This document shows positions 10,523 to 19,882 of a stretch of 64,000 nt of DNA, piece after piece; the first letter of the stretch is position 1; each line of letters starts with the position of its first letter. The notes beneath the pieces are model-generated. The model did no database searches. It was given only the letters and a program-made list of their open reading frames with translations, and was not told the origin of the DNA. Both the position numbers and the translations under genes were made by a program. The stretch is from CAYUWG01 sp964448285 (GTDB lineage Bacteria; Bacteroidota; Ignavibacteria; SZUA-365), in the NCBI GenBank assembly GCA_964448285.1, contig CAYUWG010000001.1, forward strand, positions 71,453-135,452, read 5' to 3'.

Positions 10523-11911
10523 TCAACTGTTCATGTAGGAAAGCTGTTTTTGAAGCAGTTGAACGTGATTACGAATAGAATCATCGTTGAGGAGCGCGGC
10601 ATCAATCGTTCTGCACGCATGGATGATCGTCGTGTGATCTCTGCCGCCGAAATGTAAACCGATGGTTTTCAGCGATGCCCGCGTGAAAGTCTTCGCGAGA
10701 TACATGGCGATCTGCCTTGGAAGAACGATCTCTTGTTTTCGCGTTTTTGCGCGGAGGGAGTTTTCCTGAATCTTGAAATGGTCCGCAACGACGCGCTGTA
10801 TTTGCTCGACGTTCAGTTCCTTCTTCTCGGTTGAAATCACGTTTCTCAGTACCGTCTCTGCAAGAGAAACATCGATCGGACGCTTTTCGAGCGTATGGCG
10901 TGCAATCAAACCGATGTAGCATCCCTCAAGTTCACGAATGTTCGACTTGACGTTCGCTGCGATGAATTCCACCACGTCTTGTGGAAGATCGATATGGTCT
11001 GCATCGGATTTCTTCCGGAGAATCGCAATGCGCGTCTCAAGGTCCGGCGGCTGAATATCGACGGTCAGTCCACACTGAAAGCGAGAGATCAAACGCTCAT
11101 CGACACCTTCTAACTCCTTCGGTTGCCGGTCTGAAGAGAGAATGATTTGCTTCTTCAACTGATGGAGCGTGTTGAACGTGTGGAAGAACATGTCCTGCGT
11201 TCTTTCCTTCCCCGTAAAGAACTGAATGTCATCGACGATCAGCACATCGACGCTCCGATAGAACGTAGAGAAATCTATGGTCTTGTTCTTCTCGATCGAA
11301 TCCACGAAGTCAATGGTAAATTTCTCGCTGGATACATAGTACACCTTCTTCGAAGGATCTCGCGTGAGAATCGAGTTCCCGACGGCTTGAATGAGATGTG
11401 TTTTCCCCAGGCCGACTCCTCCGTAAATGACGAGTGGATTGAAAGCGGTTTCGCCGGGATTGTTGGCGACGTTCAGCGCAGCCGCAGAGGCGAACTGATT
11501 TCCATCACCGCGGATGTAGTTGTCGAACGTAAATTTTTGGTTGAGCGTCTGGGAGAAACGCGACGGTGGATCATGCCTTATATCGTCAACCGACGCGTGA
11601 TGGTTGTTCGTTGTCACCGCCGATTGAAAGCTCTCGGTCTTCGGAATTTTCACAGCGTACTGTAAGCGTGCCTCCTGTCCGAGAACCGTTTGCAGCGCGT
11701 GCTGAATGAGATCGAAAAAATGCTCTTCGAGCCATTCGTAGAAATAGGTGCTTGGGACTTCCACGGTGAGAAGTGAACCCTCCAACGATTTCGGAATGAG
11801 AGGCTCAAACCATGTCCTGAACGTCAGCGGTTTGATTTGCTCACGGAGAATTAGGAGGCAGTTTCTCCAAACGGATTCCGCTGTTTCTGTTGTGACAAGA
11901 TCCATAGGCAT
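10523..11911 (-). CDS. dnaA: Chromosomal replication initiator DnaA
   Basis: The 462-residue protein has the four DnaA domains. The N-terminal domain has FRTWFEPLIP (about 30), and a short linker follows. The AAA+ domain starts near 130 with Walker A GGVGLGKTHL (about 164-173) and Walker B VLIVDDIQFF, plus LISRFQCGLTVDIQPP in the sensor region. The C-terminal box-binding domain carries the signature FGGRDHTTIIHACRTI (about 415-430). DnaA binds 9-bp DnaA boxes and opens the origin. No dnaN or rpmH neighbour is present; the flanking genes are glnD and a LytR_C gene read the other way. Transcription directions diverge from this point, which fits an origin nearby. Confidence 0.98.
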   Translation of the reverse strand: MPMDLVTTETAESVWRNCLLILREQIKPLTFRTWFEPLIPKSLEGSLLTVEVPSTYFYEWLEEHFFDLIQHALQTVLGQEARLQYAVKIPKTESFQSAVTTNNHHASVDDIRHDPPSRFSQTLNQKFTFDNYIRGDGNQFASAAALNVANNPGETAFNPLVIYGGVGLGKTHLIQAVGNSILTRDPSKKVYYVSSEKFTIDFVDSIEKNKTIDFSTFYRSVDVLIVDDIQFFTGKERTQDMFFHTFNTLHQLKKQIILSSDRQPKELEGVDERLISRFQCGLTVDIQPPDLETRIAILRKKSDADHIDLPQDVVEFIAANVKSNIRELEGCYIGLIARHTLEKRPIDVSLAETVLRNVISTEKKELNVEQIQRVVADHFKIQENSLRAKTRKQEIVLPRQIAMYLAKTFTRASLKTIGLHFGGRDHTTIIHACRTIDAALLNDDSIRNHVQLLQKQLSYMNS

Positions 11912-12397
11912 TTATGAACGTATTACTGGTTATTCACATGTGATTGAATGAGGAACGTTTCTGTTGTTGGCGTTCTCGAAGGGTGCCAAAAGTGTCCACC
12001 CCGTCACGAGAAGCAACGGGAACCCGCTAATAAACTTCAAATTCAAGGCAGTTTTTCGATGTCAAAACGAGGTAAAAGAAAGAAGACGATGGCAGCTTGC
12101 GTGAGACCAACCGATCACCGAGATCGACACGGTTGTTACTCACAAGTTATCCACACTCGATGCGTCGTCTTTCATGGTTGAAGTATAGATTCAAGAAAAC
12201 TGAAATTCAATACGTAAAAAACTTGTCCAGACTCTTGACTTTGTCAAAGTACGTTGACAGCAATGACTTACGCAGCGAAAGTTTTTCGAAAAAAAATTCG
12301 GCGCTCGTTTGCTTGCGCGAGAAGCAACGAGAAGCGAAGACGCTCCGCATTTCCTCATGACCCGAAGGGAGAAGCGTTTCGTATATTTGACGCGGTT
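11912..12397. other. Intergenic region upstream of dnaA, candidate oriC with DnaA boxes
   Basis: 486 bp lie between the divergent dnaA and LytR_C starts. The region has one perfect DnaA box, TTATCCACA, at 12147-12155. There are weaker sites TTATTCACA at 11930-11938 (one mismatch) and TTACTCACA at 12136-12144 (two mismatches). An AT-rich stretch follows the perfect box at about 12181-12300. The region also holds the dnaA promoter, which could be autoregulated through these boxes. A TATATTTG match to the Bacteroidota -7 element lies at 12382-12389, almost touching the LytR_C start. With gene directions diverging here, this is the best origin candidate in the window, but motif number is modest. 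Confidence 0.5.
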
Positions 12398-12874
12398 ATG
12401 ATGAAAGAAAAAGCCAGAAACACGAAGCGACTTCACCCCAAGAACCTCTTTCTCAATATCATCATCGGTGTCCTTACCGTGATTGTCTGCTTCCTCGCGT
12501 ATTCATTCGTGACGAATACGTTCGTAGAAAAGCCCGTCGATTGGAAGACTCAGGCGGACGGACGAACAGCGGAAGGAGATGTGATCCAGCTTGACGTTCT
12601 CAACGGCTGTGGTGCATCGGGTGCAGCGCAGAAATTCACGGACTTCCTTCGCAAACGGAACTTCGACGTGGTGCAGTCAGCCAACTACAAAACCTTCGAC
12701 GTGGAGCGGTCGCTTGTCATCGATCGCACGGGTCATTTGAACAACGCGCGGAAAGTCGCTTACGCGCTCGGTATTGAAGAGCAAAACATCGTTCAGCAAA
12801 TCAATCCCGATTACTATCTCCATGTATCCGTCGTGATTGGACACGACTACAGAAATCTCAAGCCGCTCCAATGA
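12398..12874 (+). CDS. Membrane-anchored LytR C-terminal (LytR_C) domain protein
   Basis: The 158-residue protein starts MMKEKARNTKRLHPKN, with one membrane helix (about residues 27-48) and then an extracytoplasmic LytR_C-type domain with the hallmark QLDVLNGCGASGAAQKFTDF and a later VVIGHDY. The LytR-CpsA-Psr catalytic domain is absent, so it is a stand-alone C-terminal domain whose function is unknown. An upstream in-frame start at 12254 would add 48 basic residues that look unlike coding sequence, so I chose the paired ATGs at 12398/12401. No clear ribosome binding site is visible. It overlaps rsfS by ATGA; this order is, as far as I recall, seen in relatives. Confidence 0.82.
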   Translation: MMKEKARNTKRLHPKNLFLNIIIGVLTVIVCFLAYSFVTNTFVEKPVDWKTQADGRTAEGDVIQLDVLNGCGASGAAQKFTDFLRKRNFDVVQSANYKTFDVERSLVIDRTGHLNNARKVAYALGIEEQNIVQQINPDYYLHVSVVIGHDYRNLKPLQ

Positions 12875-13227
12875 CGGGTCACGCACTTGCGGTCGCTGCC
12901 GCGGAATTCGCAGCGAGTAAGAAAGCGCTCGACGTGATGATCCTCGATTTGAGAAATCTCTCCGACGTGACGGACTACTACGTTCTGTGCAGCGGCGAAA
13001 GTGATACGCAAGTCAAGGCCATCACTGATGCAATCATCGACGGGATGGAACGCAGCGGGGTGAAATCATTTCGCCGCGAAGGTTACACGAATCTCCAGTG
13101 GGTGCTTCTGGATTTCTTCGACGTTGTCGTTCACATCTTTCATCAGCGCACACGCGAGTACTACGAACTTGAGCGCCTCTGGGGGGATGCGCCCGTCGAG
13201 GTATTACAGGACGCGCCGCCTGCCTGA
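12871..13227 (+). CDS. rsfS: Ribosomal silencing factor RsfS
   Basis: This 118-residue protein matches the RsfS/Iojap family: DVMILDLRNLSDVTDYYVLC followed by SGESDTQVKAI, then WVLLDFFDVVVHIFHQRTRE and YYELERLWGD. RsfS binds ribosomal protein uL14 and blocks joining of the subunits when nutrients are short. Length is usual. Its ATG overlaps the stop of the LytR_C gene by four bases, so translation is likely coupled. argS begins 7-13 bp after its stop. Confidence 0.97.
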   Translation: MTGHALAVAAAEFAASKKALDVMILDLRNLSDVTDYYVLCSGESDTQVKAITDAIIDGMERSGVKSFRREGYTNLQWVLLDFFDVVVHIFHQRTREYYELERLWGDAPVEVLQDAPPA

Positions 13228-13234
13228 CACGATC

Positions 13235-14872
13235 ATGCACATGAAACAATACTTAGCCGAGAGCATCCGGCAAGCGCTGCACGCCGCCGGAATCGAAAAC
13301 CAGTTCCAAGAGATCTCTTTGGAGAAACCGAAGCAGACGGAACACGGCGACCTTTCCACCAACATCGCCATGCTTCTCGCGAAATCAGAGAAAAAAAATC
13401 CGCGGGAAATTGCGAACGCGATCGTCAAAAATCTGCCGCTCGATGAACGCATGATTGAGTCCGTTGAACTTGCAGGACCTGGCTTCATCAACTTCCGATT
13501 CGCACGTCAATACCTTTACGACATGCTTGCGAACATCCTAACGCTTGGTGAATCCTACGGGAGAGCGGATGAGCACGCAGGGAAATCCGTGAACGTCGAA
13601 TGGGTGAGCGCGAATCCGACGGGACCGCTTCATGCCGGGCATGGCCGGCAAGTCTGCCTTGGAGAAACGCTCTGCTGTCTGCTCGAATGGACCGGTTGGA
13701 ACGTGACGCGGGAATATTACTTCAACAACGCCGGAAGCCAGATGAACAATCTTGCGCTTTCAGTGCGCGCAAGGTATTGGGAAGTTCTCGGACAATCGTT
13801 CTCTCAGGAGGATATTCAGTACGTTGGCGACTACATCAAGGAGATCGCGCAGGAAATTCTCTCGGAGTTTGGAAACGAAAAACACGATGCCGACCTGGAG
13901 TTCTTTCGGAAACGTGGCGAAGAGTGGTGCTTCAACCGCATCAAACAAACGCTCGACAGGCTTCATGTCCATCACGACGTGTACTTCAACGAAGATAGTT
14001 TGTACAAGGAAGGGAAGATCGACGTTGTACTCAAGGAATTACGCTCGCGCGGTTTGGCGTATGAGAGCGAAGGTGCAATCTGGTTGAAGACCACAGCTTT
14101 CGGAACGGATAAGGACCGCGTTATCGTGAAAAGCACGGGCGAGCCGACCTACCGTCTCCCGGACATTGCGTATCACTGCGATAAAATCCGTCGCGGCTAT
14201 GATCGGATCATCGACATCTTTGGCGCAGATCATATCGCAACGATCCCGGACGTAATCAACGGAGTGAAAGCGATCGGTTTGCCGGCCGACCACATCGATG
14301 TTGTGATTCACCAGATGGTGAGTTTCGTGAACGAAGGTGAAGCGGTGAAGATGAGCAAGCGTTCAGGGAACGTCTATTATCTCGAAGATCTGATCGATGA
14401 CGTTGGCGCAGACGCTGTCCGGTATTTCTTCGTCATGCGAAGCGCGAACGCTCATCTCGAATTCGACCTTTCCCTTGCGCAGGAGAAAAGCGAGAAGAAT
14501 CCCGTCTATTACTTGCAGTACGCTCACGCACGTATCGCAAGCATTCTCCGCTTCGCCGAAGAAGAAGGAGCTTCAAGCGAAGATGCGCACCAACTTGAAC
14601 TGCTGACGCACGATTCGGAAATCACACTGATTAAAACGGTGCTCGATTTTCCGGAAACGGTGTCGTTCTGTGCAAGAACCTATGAAACGCAACACCTCTG
14701 CACGTACCTTCACAGCGTCGCGACCGCGTTCCATAAATTCTACCACGACTGTCGCGTCGTAACCGACGAAGTGAAGCTCACGACAGCACGTCTTTTCCTC
14801 TGCCACGCAGCACGTCAGGTTCTTGCGAACGGCTTGGCGATACTTGGTATCACTGCGCCGGAGCGGATGTAA
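13235..14872 (+). CDS. argS: Arginyl-tRNA synthetase
   Basis: The protein of about 545 residues charges tRNA-Arg. It has the N-terminal Add-1 domain with TEHGDLSTNIAMLLA, the class I HIGH-type motif in NPTGPLHAGHGR (about residue 130) and a KMSKRSGN motif near 371, followed by DDVGADAVRYFFVMR and the DALR anticodon-binding domain at the end. Two ATGs, 13235 and 13241, are both close to the rsfS stop, and no ribosome binding site decides between them. It is third in the LytR_C-rsfS-argS run and ends before a bidirectional terminator. Assignment is secure. Confidence 0.97.
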   Translation: MHMKQYLAESIRQALHAAGIENQFQEISLEKPKQTEHGDLSTNIAMLLAKSEKKNPREIANAIVKNLPLDERMIESVELAGPGFINFRFARQYLYDMLANILTLGESYGRADEHAGKSVNVEWVSANPTGPLHAGHGRQVCLGETLCCLLEWTGWNVTREYYFNNAGSQMNNLALSVRARYWEVLGQSFSQEDIQYVGDYIKEIAQEILSEFGNEKHDADLEFFRKRGEEWCFNRIKQTLDRLHVHHDVYFNEDSLYKEGKIDVVLKELRSRGLAYESEGAIWLKTTAFGTDKDRVIVKSTGEPTYRLPDIAYHCDKIRRGYDRIIDIFGADHIATIPDVINGVKAIGLPADHIDVVIHQMVSFVNEGEAVKMSKRSGNVYYLEDLIDDVGADAVRYFFVMRSANAHLEFDLSLAQEKSEKNPVYYLQYAHARIASILRFAEEEGASSEDAHQLELLTHDSEITLIKTVLDFPETVSFCARTYETQHLCTYLHSVATAFHKFYHDCRVVTDEVKLTTARLFLCHAARQVLANGLAILGITAPERM

Positions 14873-14920
14873 TAACCAGACCTGATGAATGAAAAGACAG
14901 AGAGAATGCGCGAGAAAAGA

Positions 14921-14944
14921 AAAGGCCCTTTGAGACGGGCCTTT
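14921..14944. terminator. Bidirectional terminator between argS and the PPIase gene
   Basis: An 8-bp perfect stem AAAGGCCC / GGGCCTTT with an 8-nt loop lies between convergent genes. The minus-strand copy is followed by TTTTCTTTTC, and the plus-strand copy by a shorter pyrimidine tract. Confidence 0.82.
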
Positions 14945-14972
14945 CGATTTCCTTGGGATTTGACTCAGACGT

Positions 14973-17069
14973 TTATCGATAAAACCGATCGCGATTATCC
15001 GTAACCGAAATCTGCTCTTTCTGTTGGTCGAGCCACGATTGGATGAACTCGTTCTGAGTTTGCTGCATAGCCTGCTGCCGTAGTTCATCCTTTTTAACCT
15101 TGAAGGCTGTTTCATCGAAGGACGATTTCTTCTCCAAGCGCACGAGATAAATCCCACGAGCGCCAATGAACGGCTTCGATGTTTCTCCTTCTTTCAGGCG
15201 GAGTATCGTACCATTGAATGCTTCGTCGCGTCCGACACTCGCGGGGCCGGTTGCGAGCGTGAAATCACCGGTGAGCTGAATGGCATAGCTGGGATTGGCT
15301 GCTGAGATTTCTTGGAGGGATTTCCCCGAACTGAGTTTGCGTGCAAACTCGAGCGTCTTCTTCTTTTGCCGTTCGAACACGACCGACGGTTTGATTTGCT
15401 CCTTGACTTCATCAAGCGGACGGTATCCCTCACTCCGCTTATCGGAGACCATGCAGACGACATAGCCATTTGCCGCGCGATGGACTTCGCTGAGAGTTCC
15501 GATACTGTTTTCAAAACTGAACTTCATGAGCGAGGGATTGACGCCGATGTTCGGGATGTAAGAACCGCTTTGCTTCGCGAACTCCGGCGTCTCCAACACT
15601 TCGAGCTTGTTGAGCTTCGCTTCTTCTTCGAGACCGTTTTCACTTGCGAAGTAGGCGAAGTTCCGTGCTTTTTCGAAAAGCTCATCCCGCGTCCGCGAGC
15701 TTGCCTTCACGGAAAGACGGATCTCTGCAAGCTTCATTTCGGTCGCTGAACGTCCGGTGACTTTCACGATATGATAGCCGAACATCGTTTTCACCGGTCC
15801 AACGATCTCGCCAACCTTTGCCTTCATGGCAGCACTTTCAAATTCCGCAACCATACGGCCCTTTCCGAACCATCCTAAAGAACCGCCACGCTCAGCGGCG
15901 CCTGGTTCTTCGGAATGCTTTGCTGCAAGCGCGGCAAAATCCTGTCCGCTTCGCGCTTCCGCAAGCACCTTCTCCGCTTTTGCTTTTTGTGCGGCTTGAT
16001 CTTGTCCGCCATCCGTTCTGAAGAGGATATGAGAAGCTTCGACGAGAGTTTCCTCTCCCTGTCGTGCGTCCATGATTTTGTAAAGAGAAAGGCCGACCTC
16101 ATTCGGGAGAGGTCCGACTATACTTCCGACGGGATTGTCGAAGAGCGGATCGGCAACATTGGGTTGCAATGCCTGCCGTGAAGACCATGTGTCGGAGTAC
16201 GGTTGTTCTGAGTTGTTCTTCACGAGTTCGAGAAAGTCTGCTCCGCTCTTTGCCTGTTCAGCCAATGCGAGCAACTCACTGCGAACCGCTGCAGAATCCG
16301 ACGCTGAGGGCACTTCATTGAAGAGAACGTATTTGAGCTTGCGCATCTCTTTGATTTTGTACTGGTTCTTATTCTTCTCGTAATAAGCCAGGTATTCTTC
16401 TTCAGTCGGTGCGCTCGTATCCGTTGCAGCGACAATTCGCGGGTCGAACAGGATATAACTCGTAGAGAAAGAAGCGGTCTGCTCAAAGTGCTTTGTGCGC
16501 AGATCATGATCGGAAACGATCACTGAAGATGAAAGTGCAGAGGTCAGTTTCGTGCGGATAAGCTCGTCACGCAATTGTCTTTCAATCTGAACGAGAGCTT
16601 CAAGGTTTTCGGCGCCCGGATTTTCGAGAACCATCAGGTACTGTTCGCGATTGAAGGCGCCGGTTGAGTCACGGAAATGCCGAGCCAATGCCTCGGGTGG
16701 AGCATCACTCCTCACCCAGTCGATGATCTCCTGATCGCTGACAGTGATGTTCAATTCTTCCACTGTTCGTTCGATAACAGCTCGTGTGATGTAGTCATTC
16801 CAAACCTGTTCGCGAATAGAAGCGAGGGCATTTTCGTCAAGCTCCTGGCCGTTATTCTGTTGGCGGCGCTCTTCGGCAACTTGTTCGACCAACGTTTGAA
16901 ATTCCTGGTAGGTGATCGCTTTTCCGTCAATAACCCCGATTTCGTTCTGTGATCCCTGCATTACAGCGCCGATATCGAGATCGCTGATAACCCAGAAGGC
17001 GACAAAAACAACGATAAACGCGATAATGAAGATGTGCGCGTTGTCGCGCATTTTGGTCATCACGGCCAT
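14973..17069 (-). CDS. Membrane-anchored parvulin peptidyl-prolyl isomerase (PpiD/SurA type)
   Basis: The 698-residue protein has one N-terminal membrane helix (about residues 12-30), a SurA_N-like chaperone region (about 40-200), and a parvulin domain (about 343-435) with ASHILFRTDG, GGSLGWFGKGRM and FGYHIVKV. A long C-terminal part looks like a second, degenerate isomerase-like domain. PpiD-type proteins sit in the inner membrane and help newly exported proteins fold in the periplasm. I start it at 17069, where GGAGAA lies about 10 bases upstream; a start at 17129 would add 20 residues without a ribosome binding site. The family is clear; specific clients are unknown. Confidence 0.92.
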   Translation of the reverse strand: MAVMTKMRDNAHIFIIAFIVVFVAFWVISDLDIGAVMQGSQNEIGVIDGKAITYQEFQTLVEQVAEERRQQNNGQELDENALASIREQVWNDYITRAVIERTVEELNITVSDQEIIDWVRSDAPPEALARHFRDSTGAFNREQYLMVLENPGAENLEALVQIERQLRDELIRTKLTSALSSSVIVSDHDLRTKHFEQTASFSTSYILFDPRIVAATDTSAPTEEEYLAYYEKNKNQYKIKEMRKLKYVLFNEVPSASDSAAVRSELLALAEQAKSGADFLELVKNNSEQPYSDTWSSRQALQPNVADPLFDNPVGSIVGPLPNEVGLSLYKIMDARQGEETLVEASHILFRTDGGQDQAAQKAKAEKVLAEARSGQDFAALAAKHSEEPGAAERGGSLGWFGKGRMVAEFESAAMKAKVGEIVGPVKTMFGYHIVKVTGRSATEMKLAEIRLSVKASSRTRDELFEKARNFAYFASENGLEEEAKLNKLEVLETPEFAKQSGSYIPNIGVNPSLMKFSFENSIGTLSEVHRAANGYVVCMVSDKRSEGYRPLDEVKEQIKPSVVFERQKKKTLEFARKLSSGKSLQEISAANPSYAIQLTGDFTLATGPASVGRDEAFNGTILRLKEGETSKPFIGARGIYLVRLEKKSSFDETAFKVKKDELRQQAMQQTQNEFIQSWLDQQKEQISVTDNRDRFYR

Positions 17070-17282
17070 AAGTTCATTTTCTCCGGTATTTTGCAGACAG
17101 AGTCCATAAGCCAACAAATATAAGGTCAAGTGCTACACACTCAAAAGATGCATAAGCGAAATGCCTTGTTGATAGTTGAAATGGCGATTTATTTCTTGGC
17201 AGATCTTCGCCTATCGGCGATGGTTGCTGGGATTATACAGAGAGGGATTTCTCTGACGAAGCACCTTCGTGCCTCGTGTCTT

Positions 17283-18728
17283 TCAGAAGAGATACGATAT
17301 CGAGAACATGATCCTGGAGCGCGTAAGATCCTCATCCGTTCGAAGCGCGCTTTCCGGTGCGCTCAAGTCCGAGTAGTTGAAATGCGAGTCCTCTCTGGTT
17401 GTACGAACATAGGCTGCGTTGATCAGGAACGCATTCTCGATAAGGTAGCCAACCCCGGCTGAAATGGTTTGGCTGTTGAACTGCGAAGGTTTGTTCTCAT
17501 AGGGGAACTCGTGAACACCATAGCCGCCTCGGATCTGTAATCCTGTCTCAGGGATGCGTATTTCCGCTCCAAACCGATAGCTCGTCGTCGAACGAAGCAT
17601 CTTTCGGATGTCCTTATTCAGACCGAGAATGTCTCGATTCGAGGTATCGTCGAACTCTAATTGCGTAAAATCGGTGAAGTCTGCTTCTCCCGCGATGGTG
17701 ACAAAATCAACTGGATTATATGAAGCACCGACACTGAAAATCCATGGAGTGATAACGCCGTAGCTGTTCCGTATATCTGGAATGGAGTATCGCTCTGTGG
17801 CATCACCAAAGGTACTTTTACCTTCCTGCAGATATGACTCAGTTACTTCGACTGAAAGTGGGGTTTGTATCGTCACACCGAATCGCGCTTTACCATCCAT
17901 GCGGTAAAGAAAACCGATTTTTGCACTGAAACCGGAAAATTCCTGGCTGAGACTCTGCTCGATGTGTAGTTGCTGGAAATCCGTTCGGTTAAAATCCTTC
18001 CCAGCGATTATTCCTTGATGGGAGTTGTTAGGATCGGTTTCGATAAAGTCGCGCTCGTAGCTGTACGAACCCGAAAGGATATTCAGGCTGACGCCAAGAA
18101 AAGCATTTCGCGCGACCTCGATACTGCCGCCAAACGACCACTGACCGAGCTTCCCGCTTTCGAGGACTTCTCCTTCCTGGTTAACGTTGTTGGTTATCGG
18201 GACGACAGCATTCGTGTCCTCCAAACCGAGTTGCCACGCCAGGTCGTAGCGGACATCGTTATCGTAGAGCGTAGGCATGATGGAGCTTTGTGAATTATAT
18301 CCGTCGAACGAAAGTGCATTGGTATAATCGAGAATCCGTTGATAGCCGGCAGCGAATACGAGACTTCCTCGTGTAACCGGAAACGGAAGGACAAAACCGA
18401 TGCTGTTCAGGTGAGTTCCGCTGTTTTCGGCCGCCGCGGTTGAACCCAAAAAGGTGGTCGTTGTTTTCGTACTGAGGCTTGTCATTCCAAGCGCGAATTC
18501 TTTCGATTTCATTTGGCCAAGCCCTGCAGGATTCATTTGCAGTGCTGAGAAGTCATCCGCAACGGCAAGAAATGCGTTTCCCATAGCAGCGGAGCGAGTA
18601 TTGAATGCCTGTGCCGGCTCGGCTAAGCGCAGCGCGTCATCAATGAATTGCGCCGTTACATTTTGTTGAAGCGCTAAAAAGAGGAAGACAGCGATCCCCC
18701 TCTGAAGTGTAATAATGGTCTTCTGCAT
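17283..18728 (-). CDS. OmpP1/FadL-type outer membrane transport protein
   Basis: The 481-residue protein has a cleavable signal ending near TAQFIDDAL, then the motif typical of OmpP1/FadL/TodX proteins in Bacteroidota: SAAMGNAFLAVADDFSALQ followed by MNPAGLGQM. The rest is alternating beta strand with a final aromatic residue (MFSISYLF), as in 14-strand barrels. Relatives import hydrophobic compounds across the outer membrane. It follows the Ser/Arg-rich lipoprotein gene by 30 bp in the same direction. The family is likely; the substrate cannot be told from sequence. Confidence 0.88.
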   Translation of the reverse strand: MQKTIITLQRGIAVFLFLALQQNVTAQFIDDALRLAEPAQAFNTRSAAMGNAFLAVADDFSALQMNPAGLGQMKSKEFALGMTSLSTKTTTTFLGSTAAAENSGTHLNSIGFVLPFPVTRGSLVFAAGYQRILDYTNALSFDGYNSQSSIMPTLYDNDVRYDLAWQLGLEDTNAVVPITNNVNQEGEVLESGKLGQWSFGGSIEVARNAFLGVSLNILSGSYSYERDFIETDPNNSHQGIIAGKDFNRTDFQQLHIEQSLSQEFSGFSAKIGFLYRMDGKARFGVTIQTPLSVEVTESYLQEGKSTFGDATERYSIPDIRNSYGVITPWIFSVGASYNPVDFVTIAGEADFTDFTQLEFDDTSNRDILGLNKDIRKMLRSTTSYRFGAEIRIPETGLQIRGGYGVHEFPYENKPSQFNSQTISAGVGYLIENAFLINAAYVRTTREDSHFNYSDLSAPESALRTDEDLTRSRIMFSISYLF

Positions 18729-18758
18729 GATCCGATTGCTTAGGTTGAAGTATCAGTG

Positions 18759-19691
18759 TTATCGGGAACGAGAACTGCCACCGCGGTCAGATGAGCCGGA
18801 GCTGCGACTCCTACCGCCATCGGAGCCTCCGCTTGAAGGAGGAGGTGATGAAGGCGCTGGTCTTGAAGCCGGAGGACTATACGACGGTGTTCGTTCACGC
18901 GATCGACTATCACGCGAAGGAACATTCGAATCCTTGGAAGAAGGCGTCTGAGTTGCACGTTCGCGCGAACGTGTATCTGTTGTTCCGGTTGATGTCTTAT
19001 CTCCGCTCGTGCTTTGGCTGCGTGACCTGCTGCTCGGTGATGAATATTCCGTTGACGGAACTTGCGTACGTGACCGGGAAGATGATCCTGTCGGTGTCGT
19101 CACTGTTGTCGAATTGGACCGATCCCGTGAGCGGGTCGATAGGCGTTCATATGCACCGGGCGAAGATCGGAAAGAGTCTTCAGATCCTGACGACCGCGTA
19201 AACCCGCTCGTTCTCGATCGGGTATCCAGAGATCGTGTCGATCCGAAGGTTCTTGTTCGGTTGGAAGTCTCCCGATACGTGTAGGATGGATAGTGACCAT
19301 ACCACGGATAATAGTGTGGGGAGTAGTACCAAGACGAATAATGCCATCGGTACGGATTCCTCCAGTAGAAAGGATCCCAGAACGGACTATACCCGATGTA
19401 CCATGTATCGCACCAGTCCCAAAACGGGTCGTAATAGTAGTACGACAGTGCGTAGCTTGTTCGAAAGGGATAGTAAAAGCTGAAGTATGTTCTCCACCGA
19501 GGTGCATCGGAGTAGTAATTGTTGATGACAGTGTTACCGTCAGAATGCGATGTATCATCGTAGGTTTCGGAATAGTCGGGATAGTCATACCGACGTTGCC
19601 CATCGTCGCGCACGATGACCTGCGTATAACATCCACTAAGAACGATAAGGACAAAAGAGATGGGAAGAAGATGTATCCAACGGTGTTTCAT
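18759..19691 (-). CDS. Lipoprotein with Tyr/Trp-rich middle and Ser/Arg/Thr-rich low-complexity tail
   Basis: The 310-residue protein has a lipoprotein signal ending in LIVLSGCYTQ. Residues about 40-140 are extremely rich in Tyr, Trp, Pro and His (for example YYSPHYYPWYGHYPSY). The last 170 or so are Ser, Arg and Thr with few hydrophobics, probably unfolded. I start at the ATG at 19691, which has GAGG five bases upstream; a longer frame adds 11 residues. No known domain is recognised. It lies between a predicted barrel gene and an OmpP1-type gene. A structural or surface-binding role is possible, but this is a guess. Confidence 0.75.
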   Translation of the reverse strand: MKHRWIHLLPISFVLIVLSGCYTQVIVRDDGQRRYDYPDYSETYDDTSHSDGNTVINNYYSDAPRWRTYFSFYYPFRTSYALSYYYYDPFWDWCDTWYIGYSPFWDPFYWRNPYRWHYSSWYYSPHYYPWYGHYPSYTYRETSNRTRTFGSTRSLDTRSRTSGFTRSSGSEDSFRSSPGAYERLSTRSRDRSNSTTVTTPTGSSSRSRTQVPSTEYSSPSSRSRSQSTSGDKTSTGTTDTRSRERATQTPSSKDSNVPSRDSRSRERTPSYSPPASRPAPSSPPPSSGGSDGGRSRSSGSSDRGGSSRSR

Positions 19692-19882
19692 AATAACCTC
19701 GAAATGATTCGTTCGCTGTTTCATACAGTCAGAGTTTGGGCAATAACCATACCGCTGAATTCGTTTTACATCCGCGGATGATTTACCAACCGTAATGTCT
19801 CGCTTTTCCCTTTTGGCTGCAAGGGAAAGACCCGTCGCTGCACAGTTTCAAAAACAGGCCATCCCAGATCGTGGACGGTGCC

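Noticed and set aside
12254..12397. Upstream extension of the LytR_C gene
   Set aside because: Adds 48 basic residues before a clear start of the conserved part; overlaps the AT-rich origin candidate.
17258..17280. Hairpin with GAAG-type loop downstream of the OmpP1-type gene
   Set aside because: Stem has a mismatch and no T tract follows on either strand, so a terminator is not supported.
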